Assembly: GCA_964035755.1 (NCBI GenBank)
Contig: CAXIVR010000004.1
Span: 27,537,307-27,601,306, forward strand
Direction: 5' to 3'
DNA from: Teleogryllus oceanicus
Lineage: Eukaryota; Arthropoda; Insecta; Orthoptera; Gryllidae
Length of the DNA: 64,000 bases
Shown here: piece after piece, positions 45,481 to 54,180 of the stretch
Layout of the letters: each line of letters begins with the position of its first letter
How positions within the stretch are numbered: the stretch's first letter is position 1
Position numbers and translations under genes: made by a program
Notes under the pieces: model-generated
The model's input: only the letters and a program-made list of their open reading frames with translations
Database searches by the model: none
Told to the model about the DNA's origin: nothing

Positions 45481-47163
45481 CACGGAAACCGATGCAAAAT
45501 GTTTGTATCATCAGACATTCCTTAATGATTGAAGTGAAACGTGAAAGAAACATGAATAAATTACAAAATATATTGTATGAAAGTGTTGCACAAAAGTTGA
45601 ATGCTACAGATCATTCATCAGCGCTTTGGAGATCTTAAGGTTCTTGGTTCAAAGTCGAAGGGTAAACTTTTGTAACGACGGTGAAGATTCAGGCCGAGAC
45701 CTCAGGAAACCCGAATTCCACTTTATGAAATCTCTCAGCATTTTTTAAGAATAGTATTTATTTTTGAACTTTCATGCGCTTGGGAACTAATATAAGCACT
45801 TTCTCTTACTGTGTTCTAGTAGAAAGTCTGAAGATAAGAGGAAACTTTAGTACATAAAAATGTCATTCAAAAATGAACGAGAAACTCACGTCACTATAAC
45901 AGTCGGAAGTCAGTAGAGCCTCTCCTGCTCAGAAGTCATTCTACACAATATATTTGATTATAATGAGAATGAAATAAATAATTTACAGAAATTCTCGATG
46001 AATTGAAATAGAATGACAAGAACAATTTGATGTAACCTAAAATTTGTATTTATCGTGGTTTAAGTTGCGTTGGAGCACCTCGCCTCGATATGTCGTAGAG
46101 GGCACGATATCCCAATATAATACAAAGAATGTCTCTTAAATCTCTTGATTCCTCCATGATTGATCATATGTATAGCAAATTTAGTAGTAGACTGATTATA
46201 GATAGTAGACTGATAGGACGTACTGCATTACATTCTTGAAAGATAAACCCTCGCTAATCACATTGAGATAGCTTCTTCCGAGTTGCAACGTTGATAAATG
46301 TGAAACTAACTTCAGAGAGAGAACTCTGAATTTAATGAAGTGACTGAAATTTATACTACTCTTCATTTTCTGTGATCAAACTTTCTGCTTCTATTCTTAC
46401 GAAAGAAAACTTATGTTTTCAAATTTATTATCATGCTCAAAACTTCCTGTATCTAGCCATATTAAAAGGCGCACTTTCATTGTAAGTGACTCTTTAATTT
46501 TCGTGGTTTTGCAAAGTCAAACGATCGCAAGACATTGTGGGAGGTATAAAATTGAAGACCTCAATTTCTTTGAAACGACTATTGCCTTGGCTTGAAAATA
46601 GCTGACATGAAAGTCTGAAAACTCTAACAATGGAAGAGATGATCTGAAAATTCCTCTTCTAGATGATAATTCATTTCCGGTACCAAAATCCACAATGTAG
46701 GAGAAAGACAAACGTTCTAATATTTTAATATTCCAAGGAATTGATTCACTGCCACCAAGAAGAATCTGACCAGCAGCAGATCTATGCAGCCTTGTAAACA
46801 TTGAGAAATGTTAGAATCAAAAAGTCTTCAGCTATCAGTAATTACTAACATTTTTTTGTATCAACAATGGTGAAATTGGAACGTCCACTAAAAACTACTT
46901 CTGGAGAAGAGTGGTGGGCCCACCTAAATGTCTAATTCGGAGGCTTTTACATCAATTTTTATGATTGCCACCTTCTGAAATGAAGTATTTGCACCCCCAC
47001 CCCCCCCCGAGATTTTAAAATTCGAAATTCCTCTTGTCTAGTATATACTAATATTTATTTTTTTCTTTCTTCGTTGTATGAGGTTTTGAGTTCAGGAATT
47101 AGTAAATTAATTTACGTACGAGATAATTTTGCTACAATGTGTACATAAATAAGTAATACAAAA
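45481..47163. other. AT-rich spacer before the LTR retrotransposon
   Basis: No coding domain, RNA gene or repeat is recognised. Confidence 0.45.
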
Positions 47164-47167
47164 GTAT
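47164..47167. repeat. Target-site duplication GTAT (left)
   Basis: GTAT precedes the 5' LTR and recurs immediately after the 3' LTR at 53557-53560. It could be the 5-mer AGTAT if the LTR's last A is counted with the target. Confidence 0.85.
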
Positions 47168-47328
47168 TGTAACGAATATTGCGTCATCCCCCGGCGCCAC
47201 TCCGAGGTGCCTGCTGGTTACGTCATCTGCCGGCGACCACGAGCCGCCGGTGAGCACGAGTTGCATCACCTGCCGAGGATTCCTCCAGAACAGTCGCGGT
47301 GTCGGAGGTTCTGGATTGTCTTGACAGG

Positions 47329-47366
47329 TATAAATACGCGACGGCCGACGACCGCGAGTCAGTCTT
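47329..47366 (+). promoter_or_regulatory. LTR core promoter (TATA and initiator)
   Basis: TATAAATA at 47329-47336 is followed by TCAGTC at 47359-47364. The A at 47361 lies 32 bases after the first T of the TATA box, which is the normal spacing. TCAGT is the arthropod initiator consensus. Element RNA would start near 47361, making the upstream part U3. The 3' LTR carries the same TATA at 53222-53229. Confidence 0.75.
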
Positions 47367-47568
47367 GAGTCCGCAGTGGAAGCTGAACTGTGAAGTGTGT
47401 GCATCGCGGTGAATAGCTGTGCAGCGAGTGTGCTCAGTGAAGTGAACCGTGTCAGTGCATCGTACTGTGGTCGGTGACGTGAACTGTGACCAGTGCATCG
47501 AACTGTGATCAGTGCAGTGAACTGGGCCAGTGCTTATAACTGTGCGAGGTGCAGAGAAGTGTAGTAGA

Positions 47569-47616
47569 AATAAATAATCAAGTGTTTTCAGTGATTGTGT
47601 TAAGAAACAAAATAAA
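47569..47616 (+). terminator. Polyadenylation signals in the LTR
   Basis: AATAAA occurs at 47569-47574 and again at 47611-47616, downstream of the inferred start site, as needed for an LTR that also ends transcripts. The 3' LTR retains equivalent copies near 53459 and 53501. Confidence 0.55.
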
Positions 47617-47641
47617 CGTTTTTGTGAAAATAATACGAGAC

Positions 47642-47706
47642 TTTTAATTCACCACCTAAAACGTAACAATTGGTCAGGTGTGGGTATAACGAGTGGTGAA
47701 TTAAAA
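47642..47706 (+). other. Stem-loop across the LTR/leader junction
   Basis: TTTTAATTCACCAC at 47642-47655 (end of the LTR) is exactly complementary to GTGGTGAATTAAAA at 47693-47706 (leader). The 14-bp stem closes a 37-nt loop that holds the LTR end and the expected primer-binding region (ATTGGTCAGGTGTGGG from 47669). The primer tRNA was not identified. Confidence 0.7.
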
Positions 47707-47717
47707 CATTAATCAAG

Positions 47718-48960
47718 ATGAGTTTCACAAAAGTTTTACGGGATCTGAAAGTGGCCGAGTTGAAGAGAGAGTTAGAAGAGAGGGAACAAGATACTTCCGG
47801 AACGAAAGCAATATTACAAGAACGTCTTGCAAACGTGATGAAGGCAGCAGGTGAGGATCCAGACAATTTTCTCTTCGAGACAACGGGGAACTTTTCAGAC
47901 CTATCCAAAATATTAGAAGGAAAATTAACTGAAAATTCCAGAATACTAGAAGAAAACTAGAAAATTCAGAATTTTAAAAGAGGAATTGAAAGAAAATTCT
48001 AGAATCTTAAAAGAGAATTGACAGAAAATTACCTAGTTTTGGAAGAAAAGCTGGAACAGAAGATAACGCAGAATAATAAATCGATGCGAGAAGAAATGGA
48101 AGAGAAAATTTTGAAGAATGAGGAAAAGTTACTAAATCTGTTAGAAGAAAAGCTGAAAGTTTTTACTTCCCCAACGGAAAAATCAAATATAAACATCGTA
48201 CAGGAACCACTGGAAATGGCACGAGTGGCCACCGTACGGGAGCCACTGGGAAAAGCACGAGTAAAACCACCTACATTTGATGGCACTTCTTCATGGTCGA
48301 ATTATTTCAAACAATTCAAGGCTGCTGCAACGGTAAATGGCTGGTCGGCAACAGATTGTGCTACGGCTCTGATTTTGGCTTTAGGTGGTAACGCCGTCGA
48401 TATTCTAGAGACAATACCGACCGATGAACAGTCAAACTTCGAGCAAATTGTCAAGAGACTCGAAACACGGTACGGGCAAGCGCACCTGGAAGACATGTAT
48501 TTTACCCAGCTAAGGAATCGTGTTCAGAAGCCTGGAGAGTCTTCAAGAACTGGAAGCTGATATTTCGTCTGGCGCGCCTTTCGGACCCTGATGCCTCGGA
48601 GAGTTCCTGCAACGCACAGCCGTCCGGTGCTTTATTGAAGCGCTACATGATGCAGAAACACAACAAGCATTGAGACTGGCAAGACGAAAACCTTAGCTGA
48701 CCCATTAAGTCAAGCACTAGACTTCCAGGTTGCAAAAAGCATCGAAACGTGACGGACGAGTACGAGAATTGCAAACCGGCGTCGATACTTATGACGAAAA
48801 ATATTTTGAGGCAATGGTGGAGAGGTTGGTACGCAATTCTAGTGGCAAAAGGCGACAACCTCGATGTTGGAATTGTGGAGAATTAGGGCACGTGAAAGAG
48901 AGGTTGGTACGCAATTCTAGTGGCAAAAGTCCATCGACCTGTCAAACAAGAGCCCCACCT
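47718..48960 (+). pseudogene. gag: gag: SAP-like domain, coiled coil, capsid region, damaged zinc knuckle
   Basis: Gag packages the element RNA. The ATG at 47718 is the first after the leader. Residues 9-41 read LKVAELKRELEERE...TSGTKAILQERL, the two-helix pattern of a SAP nucleic-acid-binding motif. A stop at 47958 interrupts a Lys/Glu/Leu-rich coiled coil that resumes in the same frame at 48018-48560. This second frame holds a capsid-like segment (PPTFDGTSSWSNYFKQF, then LALGGNAVDILETIP and LETRYGQ). A frameshift near 48555 leads to a frame at 48730-49011 with the zinc knuckle CWNCGELGHVKERL (Cys codons 48865 and 48874, His 48889), in which the last Cys is Leu. At least three breaks are present. 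Confidence 0.88.
48820..48929 (+). repeat. 32-bp direct repeat that disrupts the zinc knuckle
   Basis: GAGAGGTTGGTACGCAATTC and the next 12 bases are identical at 48820-48851 and 48898-48929 (offset 78 bp). The second copy begins six bases before the codon where the fourth zinc ligand should be, and replaces it. Confidence 0.93.
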
Positions 48961-48989
48961 TACGAAATACACGTCAAGTCAATTCGACA

Positions 48990-49300
48990 CGTTCTGACAG
49001 CATTTACGTAGATGCACTAGTAAATGGAAGACCATGCGTCTCACTTTTGGATACTGGTGCAACCAAGAGCATTATACGAACCGATTTTGCCAAATCATCT
49101 CATCTAATGCCGTCCAAATGGAAGCTTCGAACAGCCACTGGTGACTCGGCGAATGTTGTAGGAGAGTGGATGCCCTCCTGCTATTGGAACTGTTGCTTTC
49201 AGTCATCGTCTGCTGGTCGCTGATATAGAAGAAGAAGCAATTTTAGGAATGGATATTATGACGACATATGGGTGTCAGCTGGATTTACGACACGGTGCTG
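48990..49300 (+). pseudogene. pol: pol: aspartic protease region
   Basis: VSLLDTGATKSII (codons around 49038-49074) carries the DTGA catalytic motif of retropepsins, in the frame starting near 49005. About 60 codons on, ILGMDIM (from 49240) matches the conserved C-terminal ILGxD segment but lies in the next frame, so one frameshift separates the halves (around 49160-49190). The protease would cut Gag and Pol precursors. It sits directly after the nucleocapsid region as in other gypsy elements. Confidence 0.88.
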
Positions 49301-49740
49301 AGACTCAACGAAGTGGAGGTGGTTCTACATTCACGTAACAACATTGCCGTGAATGTAATTAGGGTTGACGACGTAATCTTGACGGGTGTAGCGAGATGTT
49401 TATAGAAGCGAGCCCTGAGGGCGACGTTCCAGCTGGAGAGATTGCTATTCTGGAACCTAGAAGTCACGACGAAGACATTGGTCGAGGAATTCCAGTGGCC
49501 AAAGAACTGGTCAGAGTGAATAGAACAATACCTGTGAGAATAATGAACATTAATCACTATCCTGTTAAGTTGAGAAAAGGATAGTGATTGAATGGTTCTA
49601 CGGTATCCTCGGTTTTGCAGAATGTGAACCGTACCGAACCACCACCTAAAGGAATTCCTGAACGACTGCAGAATCTGTTCAGAGGCATGTAAGGTTTATC
49701 TCGGAAGAGTGTCATAAGGCTGAAGACCTAATACGGCGCT
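49301..49740 (+). pseudogene. pol: pol: protease-RT linker
   Basis: A 62-codon frame (49396-49584: FIEASPEGDVPAGEIAIL then IPVRIMNINHYPVKLRKG) resembles the linker between protease and reverse transcriptase of gypsy elements, where a Pro/Val-rich beta segment ends in N...P..L.KG. A frame break lies near 49585. Confidence 0.7.
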
Positions 49741-50460
49741 ACCAGCATGTCTTTAGATGCAGTGACGGTGTAAAAGGAAAGACTGATATTGTTCGTCACC
49801 GAATAGACGCCGGAAACGCCACACCGATTCGCCAAGCTGCTAGAAGATTACCTCTGTCAAGAAGAGAAGAAGCAGATGAGATTATTAAAGAGATGAAGAA
49901 GGATGGCCTAATCGAACCATCAAGCAGTCCGTGGGCTTCTCCCGTCGTATTGGTAAAGAAGAAAGACGGGTCGACTCGGTTCTGTGTCGATTTCCGACAG
50001 CTCAACAATGTAACGAAGAAGGATAGCTATCCATTGCCCCGTATTGACGACATGTTGGACACGCTCTCTGGGGCCAAGATCTTCTCGACACTTGACCTGA
50101 AAAGCGGATACTGGCAAGTAGAATTAGATCCCAGAGATCGAGAAAATACTGCATTTACCATCGGATCAGGTTTGTGGCAGTTTACAGTAATGCCTTTCGG
50201 ATTGTGTAATGCTCCAGCTACGTTCGGAAGATTGATGGAAACCGTGCTTAGAGGTCTGTCGTGGGAGACATGTCTTGTCTACCTCGACGATATAATTGTT
50301 GTTGGAAAATCTTTCGAGGACCACATCAATAATCTAGAACAGGTGTTCAAGAGGTTGGAAGGAGCGAACTTGAAACTTAGCTCAAAGAAATGCCATTTAT
50401 TTCGGAAGCAGGTGAATTACCTTGAACATGTAGTATCTGGCACGGGAACCTGATCCGGAG
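49741..50460 (+). pseudogene. pol: pol: reverse transcriptase domain
   Basis: The best-preserved piece, open from before 49893 to 50453. It copies element RNA into DNA. Motifs in order are PIRQAARRLPLSRREEADEI upstream of the ATG used for 49893, GLIEPSSSPWASPVVLVKKK, STLDLKSGYWQVEL (first catalytic Asp codon 50094), FTVMPFGLCNAPATF, and YLDDIIV (catalytic Asp pair 50286-50291). The frame breaks at about 50450, where the thumb continues one frame over. The motifs are standard for Ty3/gypsy. The GLWQFTVMPFGLCNAP wording recalls the 412/mdg1 group, though the clade is not proven. Confidence 0.96.
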
Positions 50461-51060
50461 AAGGTTAAAGCCGTAAAGGAATGGCCCTCCCAGGATAAAC
50501 ATGAATTGAGAAGTTTCCTGGGTCTATGTAGCTATATCGCCGCTATGTTTTGGGCTAACATCGCGAAACCGCTGACTCAGCTGACAGAAGAAAAGCGTTT
50601 GTTTCAATGGGATCAAGACTGCCAACGCGCTTTCGAAAAGCTTAAAAGCGCCATGCTGAGTGCCCCATATTGAGCTATCCACTACCTCAGGGAACTTATA
50701 CTTGATACTGACGCAAGTAACGTTGGTATTGGAGGGGTATTATCGCAGATACAAGATGGACGAGAGAGAGTAATCGGTTATTATAGTAAAGTTCTATCAA
50801 AGCCAGAACGCAACTATTGTGTAACCCGAAGAGAATTACTTGCTGTGGTGAAATCCGTTGAACACTTTTACAAATATCTCTACGGTAAAGAATTTCTTTT
50901 GAGAACGGATCATGCCGCTTTGAAATGGCTGCTGAACTGCAAGAATCGGAAGGTCAAGTCGCCAGATGGATTGAAAGATTGCAAGAATTCACATTTAGAA
51001 TAGAACATCGAAGCGGAAGTAGTCACGGAATGCGATGCTCTCTCCAGAAGACCGTGCCCT
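50461..51060 (+). pseudogene. pol: pol: RT connection and RNase H
   Basis: After a frame break the connection reads EKVKAVKEWPSQDKHELRSF, LGLCSYI and PLTQLTEEKRLFQW. A stop lies near 50671. RNase H follows in another frame: TDASNVGIGGVLSQ (Asp codon 50710-50712), TRRELLAVVKSVEHF (Glu 50833-50835) and LRTDHAALKWLL (Asp 50908-50910). The three acidic catalytic residues are kept. The end (about 50940-51060) is frameshifted. RNase H removes the RNA strand and trims the polypurine primer. Confidence 0.93.
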
Positions 51061-51183
51061 GAAACTGCAAGCATTGTTGTCATGCGGAAGAGAAGATGTG
51101 TCCTACCTTAGGGTCACTGTCAGTAATGACTAATGGCAACCCAGAGAACTTCAGAAAGACCAGAAGAGGCACAGAATTGAAAC

Positions 51184-52430
51184 ATGTTTGAATTGAAAAT
51201 AACGGGACGGAGACCAAGTTGGCAAGAAATGGCTCCCTGTTCTCCAGCAGTAAAATCATATTGGGCGCAGTGGGATTCGATTACTGAAGAGGAAGGTGTT
51301 CTGAAACGAGTTCTGGAAAGTGAAGACGGCTCGCAGAAGAGGACGCAGATATTGCTACCAAGAGTAAGGGTCCCTGAAATATTGAGAGAATTGCACGATG
51401 GAACTTCGGGAGGACATCTCGGTATAACGAAAACCTTAGAGAAAGTCGGAACGATTTTACTGGGTTAATTGCAAGCAAGATGTAAAGATGTGGTGCACAA
51501 GTGCAAGTTGTGCTACCAGTAATGGGCCCATAAAAGAGAAGAGCGAAGATGAGGCAATACAACGTTGGAGTCCTTTCGAACGAATTGCCATTGACTTGGC
51601 TGGCCCATTTCAATGTCAAATGATGAAATAAATACATACTCGTGGCTATGGATTATTTTAGCAAGTGGGTTGAAGCATATCCCCTACCTAACCAAGAGGC
51701 CACTGCTATCTCCGAAGTACTGGTTAAGGAATGGGTGAGCCGATTTGGTGTGCCACTGGAGTTACATTCAGATCAAGGACGGAACTTCGAATCTGCGGTG
51801 TTTCAAGGGTGTGGAACTTTTGGAATAAGAAAACAAGAACGACAGCCTTACATCCGCAGTCAGACGGAATGGTGGAACGCATGAACAGAACAATGGAAAA
51901 TTTTAGCGAAGGTCGTGTCAGATCACCAACGCGACTGGGACCAATACATACATCTTTTCTTCTAGCCTACCGCTCATCTGTTCATGAGACAACTGGGCAA
52001 ACGCCGCAATATCCTCTTCGGCCGGAACTACGTCTACCATGTGATCTACAGTTTGGTTGTAAAACTAATGAAGAAATAGCGTGAAGACTTGTAAATGACC
52101 TAAGACGGAAAATGGACGTAATTCATAACCAGGTGCGTGAAAGAATCCAAATCGCAAGTGACAGGATGAAAGACCGGTATGACATCAAAGCTGAAGGAGG
52201 AGTTATCAATCTGGAGATCATGTCTGGCTGTTTAACCCCAACGTCGCGCGGTTTGTGTCCAAAATTACAACGACAGTGGGAAGGACCGTACGAGGTCGTG
52301 AAGAGGATAAATGATGTTGTCTACCGAATTAAAAATTGCCAAATGGAAAACCACGAGTCGTTCATTCGAATCGGCTGGCCCGTACGCAGGAAGTAATGAA
52401 AATGATGAAGAAAAGACCGCATGAGTTTGT
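51184..52430 (+). pseudogene. pol: pol: integrase
   Basis: The integrase inserts the DNA copy. The N-terminal zinc domain keeps HDGTSGGHLG (about 51394-51423) and, after a frame break, CKLC (51502-51513). The catalytic core has FERIAIDLAGPF (Asp 51593-51595), then HSDQGRNFES (Asp 51771-51773), then DGMVERMNRT (Glu 51875-51877). The last two are about 35 residues apart, as in the D,D(35)E family. The C-terminal part carries QRQWEGPYEVVKRINDVVYR, the GPY/F module, and then KPRVVHSNRL in the neighbouring frame. I count at least five frame breaks. Confidence 0.95.
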
Positions 52431-52910
52431 GAGCTGGACATGCAAGAGTGCACATTTCACGAGTTTATGTCTCAGTATAATGAAAGCATCAAGCGCGTTA
52501 TGGGGTAACAATGGAGGTGAAACGGATCTGTTTGCGCTACCCCAGGAATATGCATTGGCGCATTGTGTCGCCCAGGATTTAGATATGACCAGAGTGTTGC
52601 TACTGTATTCAAGAGAAAATACGGAAGGATAGAAGAATTAAAGAACCAACAACCAGATATTGGAAGGTTCTGCATCTGCACGACGTCAGTCACTATGTTT
52701 ATTACCTTGTCACAAAAAGTAAGTCATATCACAAGGCATCCTAGAAAATCTTTGGGAAACTCTGATTGAATTACGCCAACAAGTACTGCAAGACAACGTC
52801 CAGAAGATTGCCATGTCAAAACTGGGATGTGGTTTTGATGGACTGAACTGGAGAATAGTGAGAAGCATGTTGGTAATTGTTCCGGTACACTGGGGTTAGC
52901 ATCTTAGTCT
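52336..52910 (+). pseudogene. TARG1/OARD1-like macrodomain (ADP-ribose glycohydrolase family)
   Basis: Downstream of integrase, broken frames spell a macrodomain of the TARG1/OARD1 type. In order they are GETDLFALPQEYALAHCVAQ (52516 on), VATVFKRKYGRIEELKNQQP (from about 52594), HYVYYLVTKSKSYHKAS (about 52694-52744), ENLWETLIELRQQVLQDNV (52744 on) and KLGCGFDGLNWRIV (about 52818-52860). This is the family order: GDLF, SLAHC, the FKxKFG helix, YYLITK, YENL and the GCGLDxLxW loop. TARG1 removes ADP-ribose from acidic protein residues using a Lys and the Asp of the GCGxD loop. Both positions appear kept. Four frame or stop breaks are present. The 99-codon frame 52336-52632 joins the integrase tail to the start of this domain without a stop. 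A short frame with its own ATG at 52440 is an alternative start. Confidence 0.85.
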
Positions 52911-53046
52911 GTAGCTACCACCCTGGAATGTCGTCATATCCAAAGAAGACAATTGACTGCCACTTCTCTAACCTCCAACTGCACTAGAGGCTCCAGCTGC
53001 AAGTATCGGCATGATTTCACTAAACGCGCCCGGACGGATCGCAACT
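52911..53046 (+). other. 3' untranslated region of the retrotransposon
   Basis: Non-coding sequence between the macrodomain and the polypurine tract. No envelope-like frame is present. Confidence 0.6.
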
Positions 53047-53059
53047 AAGGAGGGGGTAG
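53047..53059 (+). other. Polypurine tract
   Basis: AAGGAGGGGGTAG lies directly against the 3' LTR, the normal site for priming second-strand DNA. Confidence 0.88.
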
Positions 53060-53556
53060 TGTAACGAATATTGCGTCATCCCCCGGCGCCACTCCGAGGT
53101 GCCTGCTGGTTACGTCATCTGCCGGCGACCACGAGCCGCCGGTGAGCACGAGTTGCATCACCTGCCGGCGGATTCCTCCAGAACAGTCGCGGTGTCCGGA
53201 GGTTCTGGATTGTCTTGACAGTATAAATACGCGACGGCCGGCGACCGCGAGTCAGTCTTGAGTCCGCAGTGAAGCTGAACGTGAAGTGTGGCATCGCGGT
53301 GAATAGCTGTGCAGCGAGTGTGCTCAGTGAAGTGAACCGTGGTCGTGCATCGTACTGTGGTCGTGACGTGAACGTGACCAGTGCATCGAACTGTGATCAG
53401 TGCAGTGAACTGTGGCCAGTGCTTAGAACTGTGCGAGTGTGCGAGAGAAGTGTAGTGTAAATAAATAATCAAGTGTTTTAGTGATTGTGTTAGAAACAAA
53501 TAAACGTTTTTGTGAAAATAATACGAGACTTTTAATTCACCACCTAAAACGTAACA
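53060..53556 (+). repeat. 3' LTR
   Basis: 497 bp, TGTAACGAAT...ACGTAACA, matching the 5' LTR along its length. The TATA box is at 53222-53229. Confidence 0.97.
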
Positions 53557-53560
53557 GTAT
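53557..53560. repeat. Target-site duplication GTAT (right)
   Basis: Copy of 47164-47167. Confidence 0.85.
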
Positions 53561-53640
53561 AATTAATTACCGTCATATATAAAAATATGTATTTACCGTT
53601 ATATATATAAAATATGTACTTTATTAATGGGTCTTATATT

Positions 53641-54180
53641 ATTAACCCTTTACTACTCTGAGGGGTTCTGGAGTCCACCGGCCGAAGTATGTGTCATGAT
53701 AATTCGAAAACCAATTACTAAATATTGCTTATGTTGCCAGTATTCCTCAGTGGCATTGTGATATTTGTTTCGTCTGATTTTGCCAAGTGATTTGAGGTTT
53801 ATTTTTGGAATTAGAGGAGAAAAGGTCTCAGAGTACTCCACTGTAGTGTTCGCGTGAGTTCTTTTCATTCTCTCGATTCATGTTTGTGTATATTTAGACT
53901 TTATGATTTGATTACAGTAAAATAACAAAGCAATGATATTACTTTAACATCCTTTGTGTCAGAATCAACCAGAAGAGCAGGATGCTGCATGTGTGAGAAA
54001 TGCGGACAGAAAGACAAACAAACATCTTTCCAGAAAACGTTGGACTTTTCAAAACACTTCATAAAAAATCATTTAAATCACTTGTTCTTGCAAAGGCAGA
54101 AATTCTTGTTTTTTAATTTTTTTAATATTGCTCATATTTTACTCGAAATTGTGATAAATAAACTCTTTTTTTAAAAATAT
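53641..54180 (+). mobile_element. Possible piggyBac-like remnant
   Basis: TTAACCCTTTACTACTCTGA (from 53642) has the form of a TTAA target followed by a CCCTTT-type piggyBac terminus. About 300 bp on, a frame at 53956-54174 starts SESTRRAGCCMCEKCGQKDK and continues to KHFIKNH. It is loosely like the Cys-rich C-terminal finger of piggyBac transposases. No opposite terminus or transposase core was found, so this is tentative. Confidence 0.28.

Larger units (their letters stand above)
47168..47668 (+). repeat. 5' LTR
   Basis: 501 bp, starting TGTAACGAATATTGCG and ending CACCTAAAACGTAACA. It matches 53060-53556 over its full length with about 20 differences, mostly one-base gains or losses. It contains a TATA box, an initiator, polyadenylation signals and an internal cluster of CAGTG(C/A)ATCG/GTGAACTGTG half-repeats (47450-47530). 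Confidence 0.97.
47168..53556 (+). mobile_element. Ty3/gypsy LTR retrotransposon with a macrodomain
   Basis: A full-length element of 6.39 kb bounded by two similar LTRs (TG...CA ends), a 4-bp GTAT target duplication and a polypurine tract before the 3' LTR. Domain order is Gag, protease, reverse transcriptase, RNase H, integrase. That order, with integrase after RNase H, is diagnostic of Ty3/gypsy rather than copia. No envelope frame is seen. A TARG1/OARD1-like macrodomain lies between integrase and the 3' LTR, which is not part of the usual gypsy gene set. As read, the coding region is broken into at least ten frames. The LTRs differ mainly by single-base indels, so many of the breaks may be sequence errors. 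Confidence 0.97.

Noticed and set aside
44784..45638. 284-codon frame
   Set aside because: Runs from a CpG island through a polypyrimidine tract into AT-rich DNA and encodes only Ser/Leu/Pro repeats.
52911..53046. Envelope gene expected for an errantivirus-type gypsy
   Set aside because: The space between integrase and the 3' LTR is taken by the macrodomain and a short untranslated stretch. No signal peptide, transmembrane or surface-protein frame is seen.
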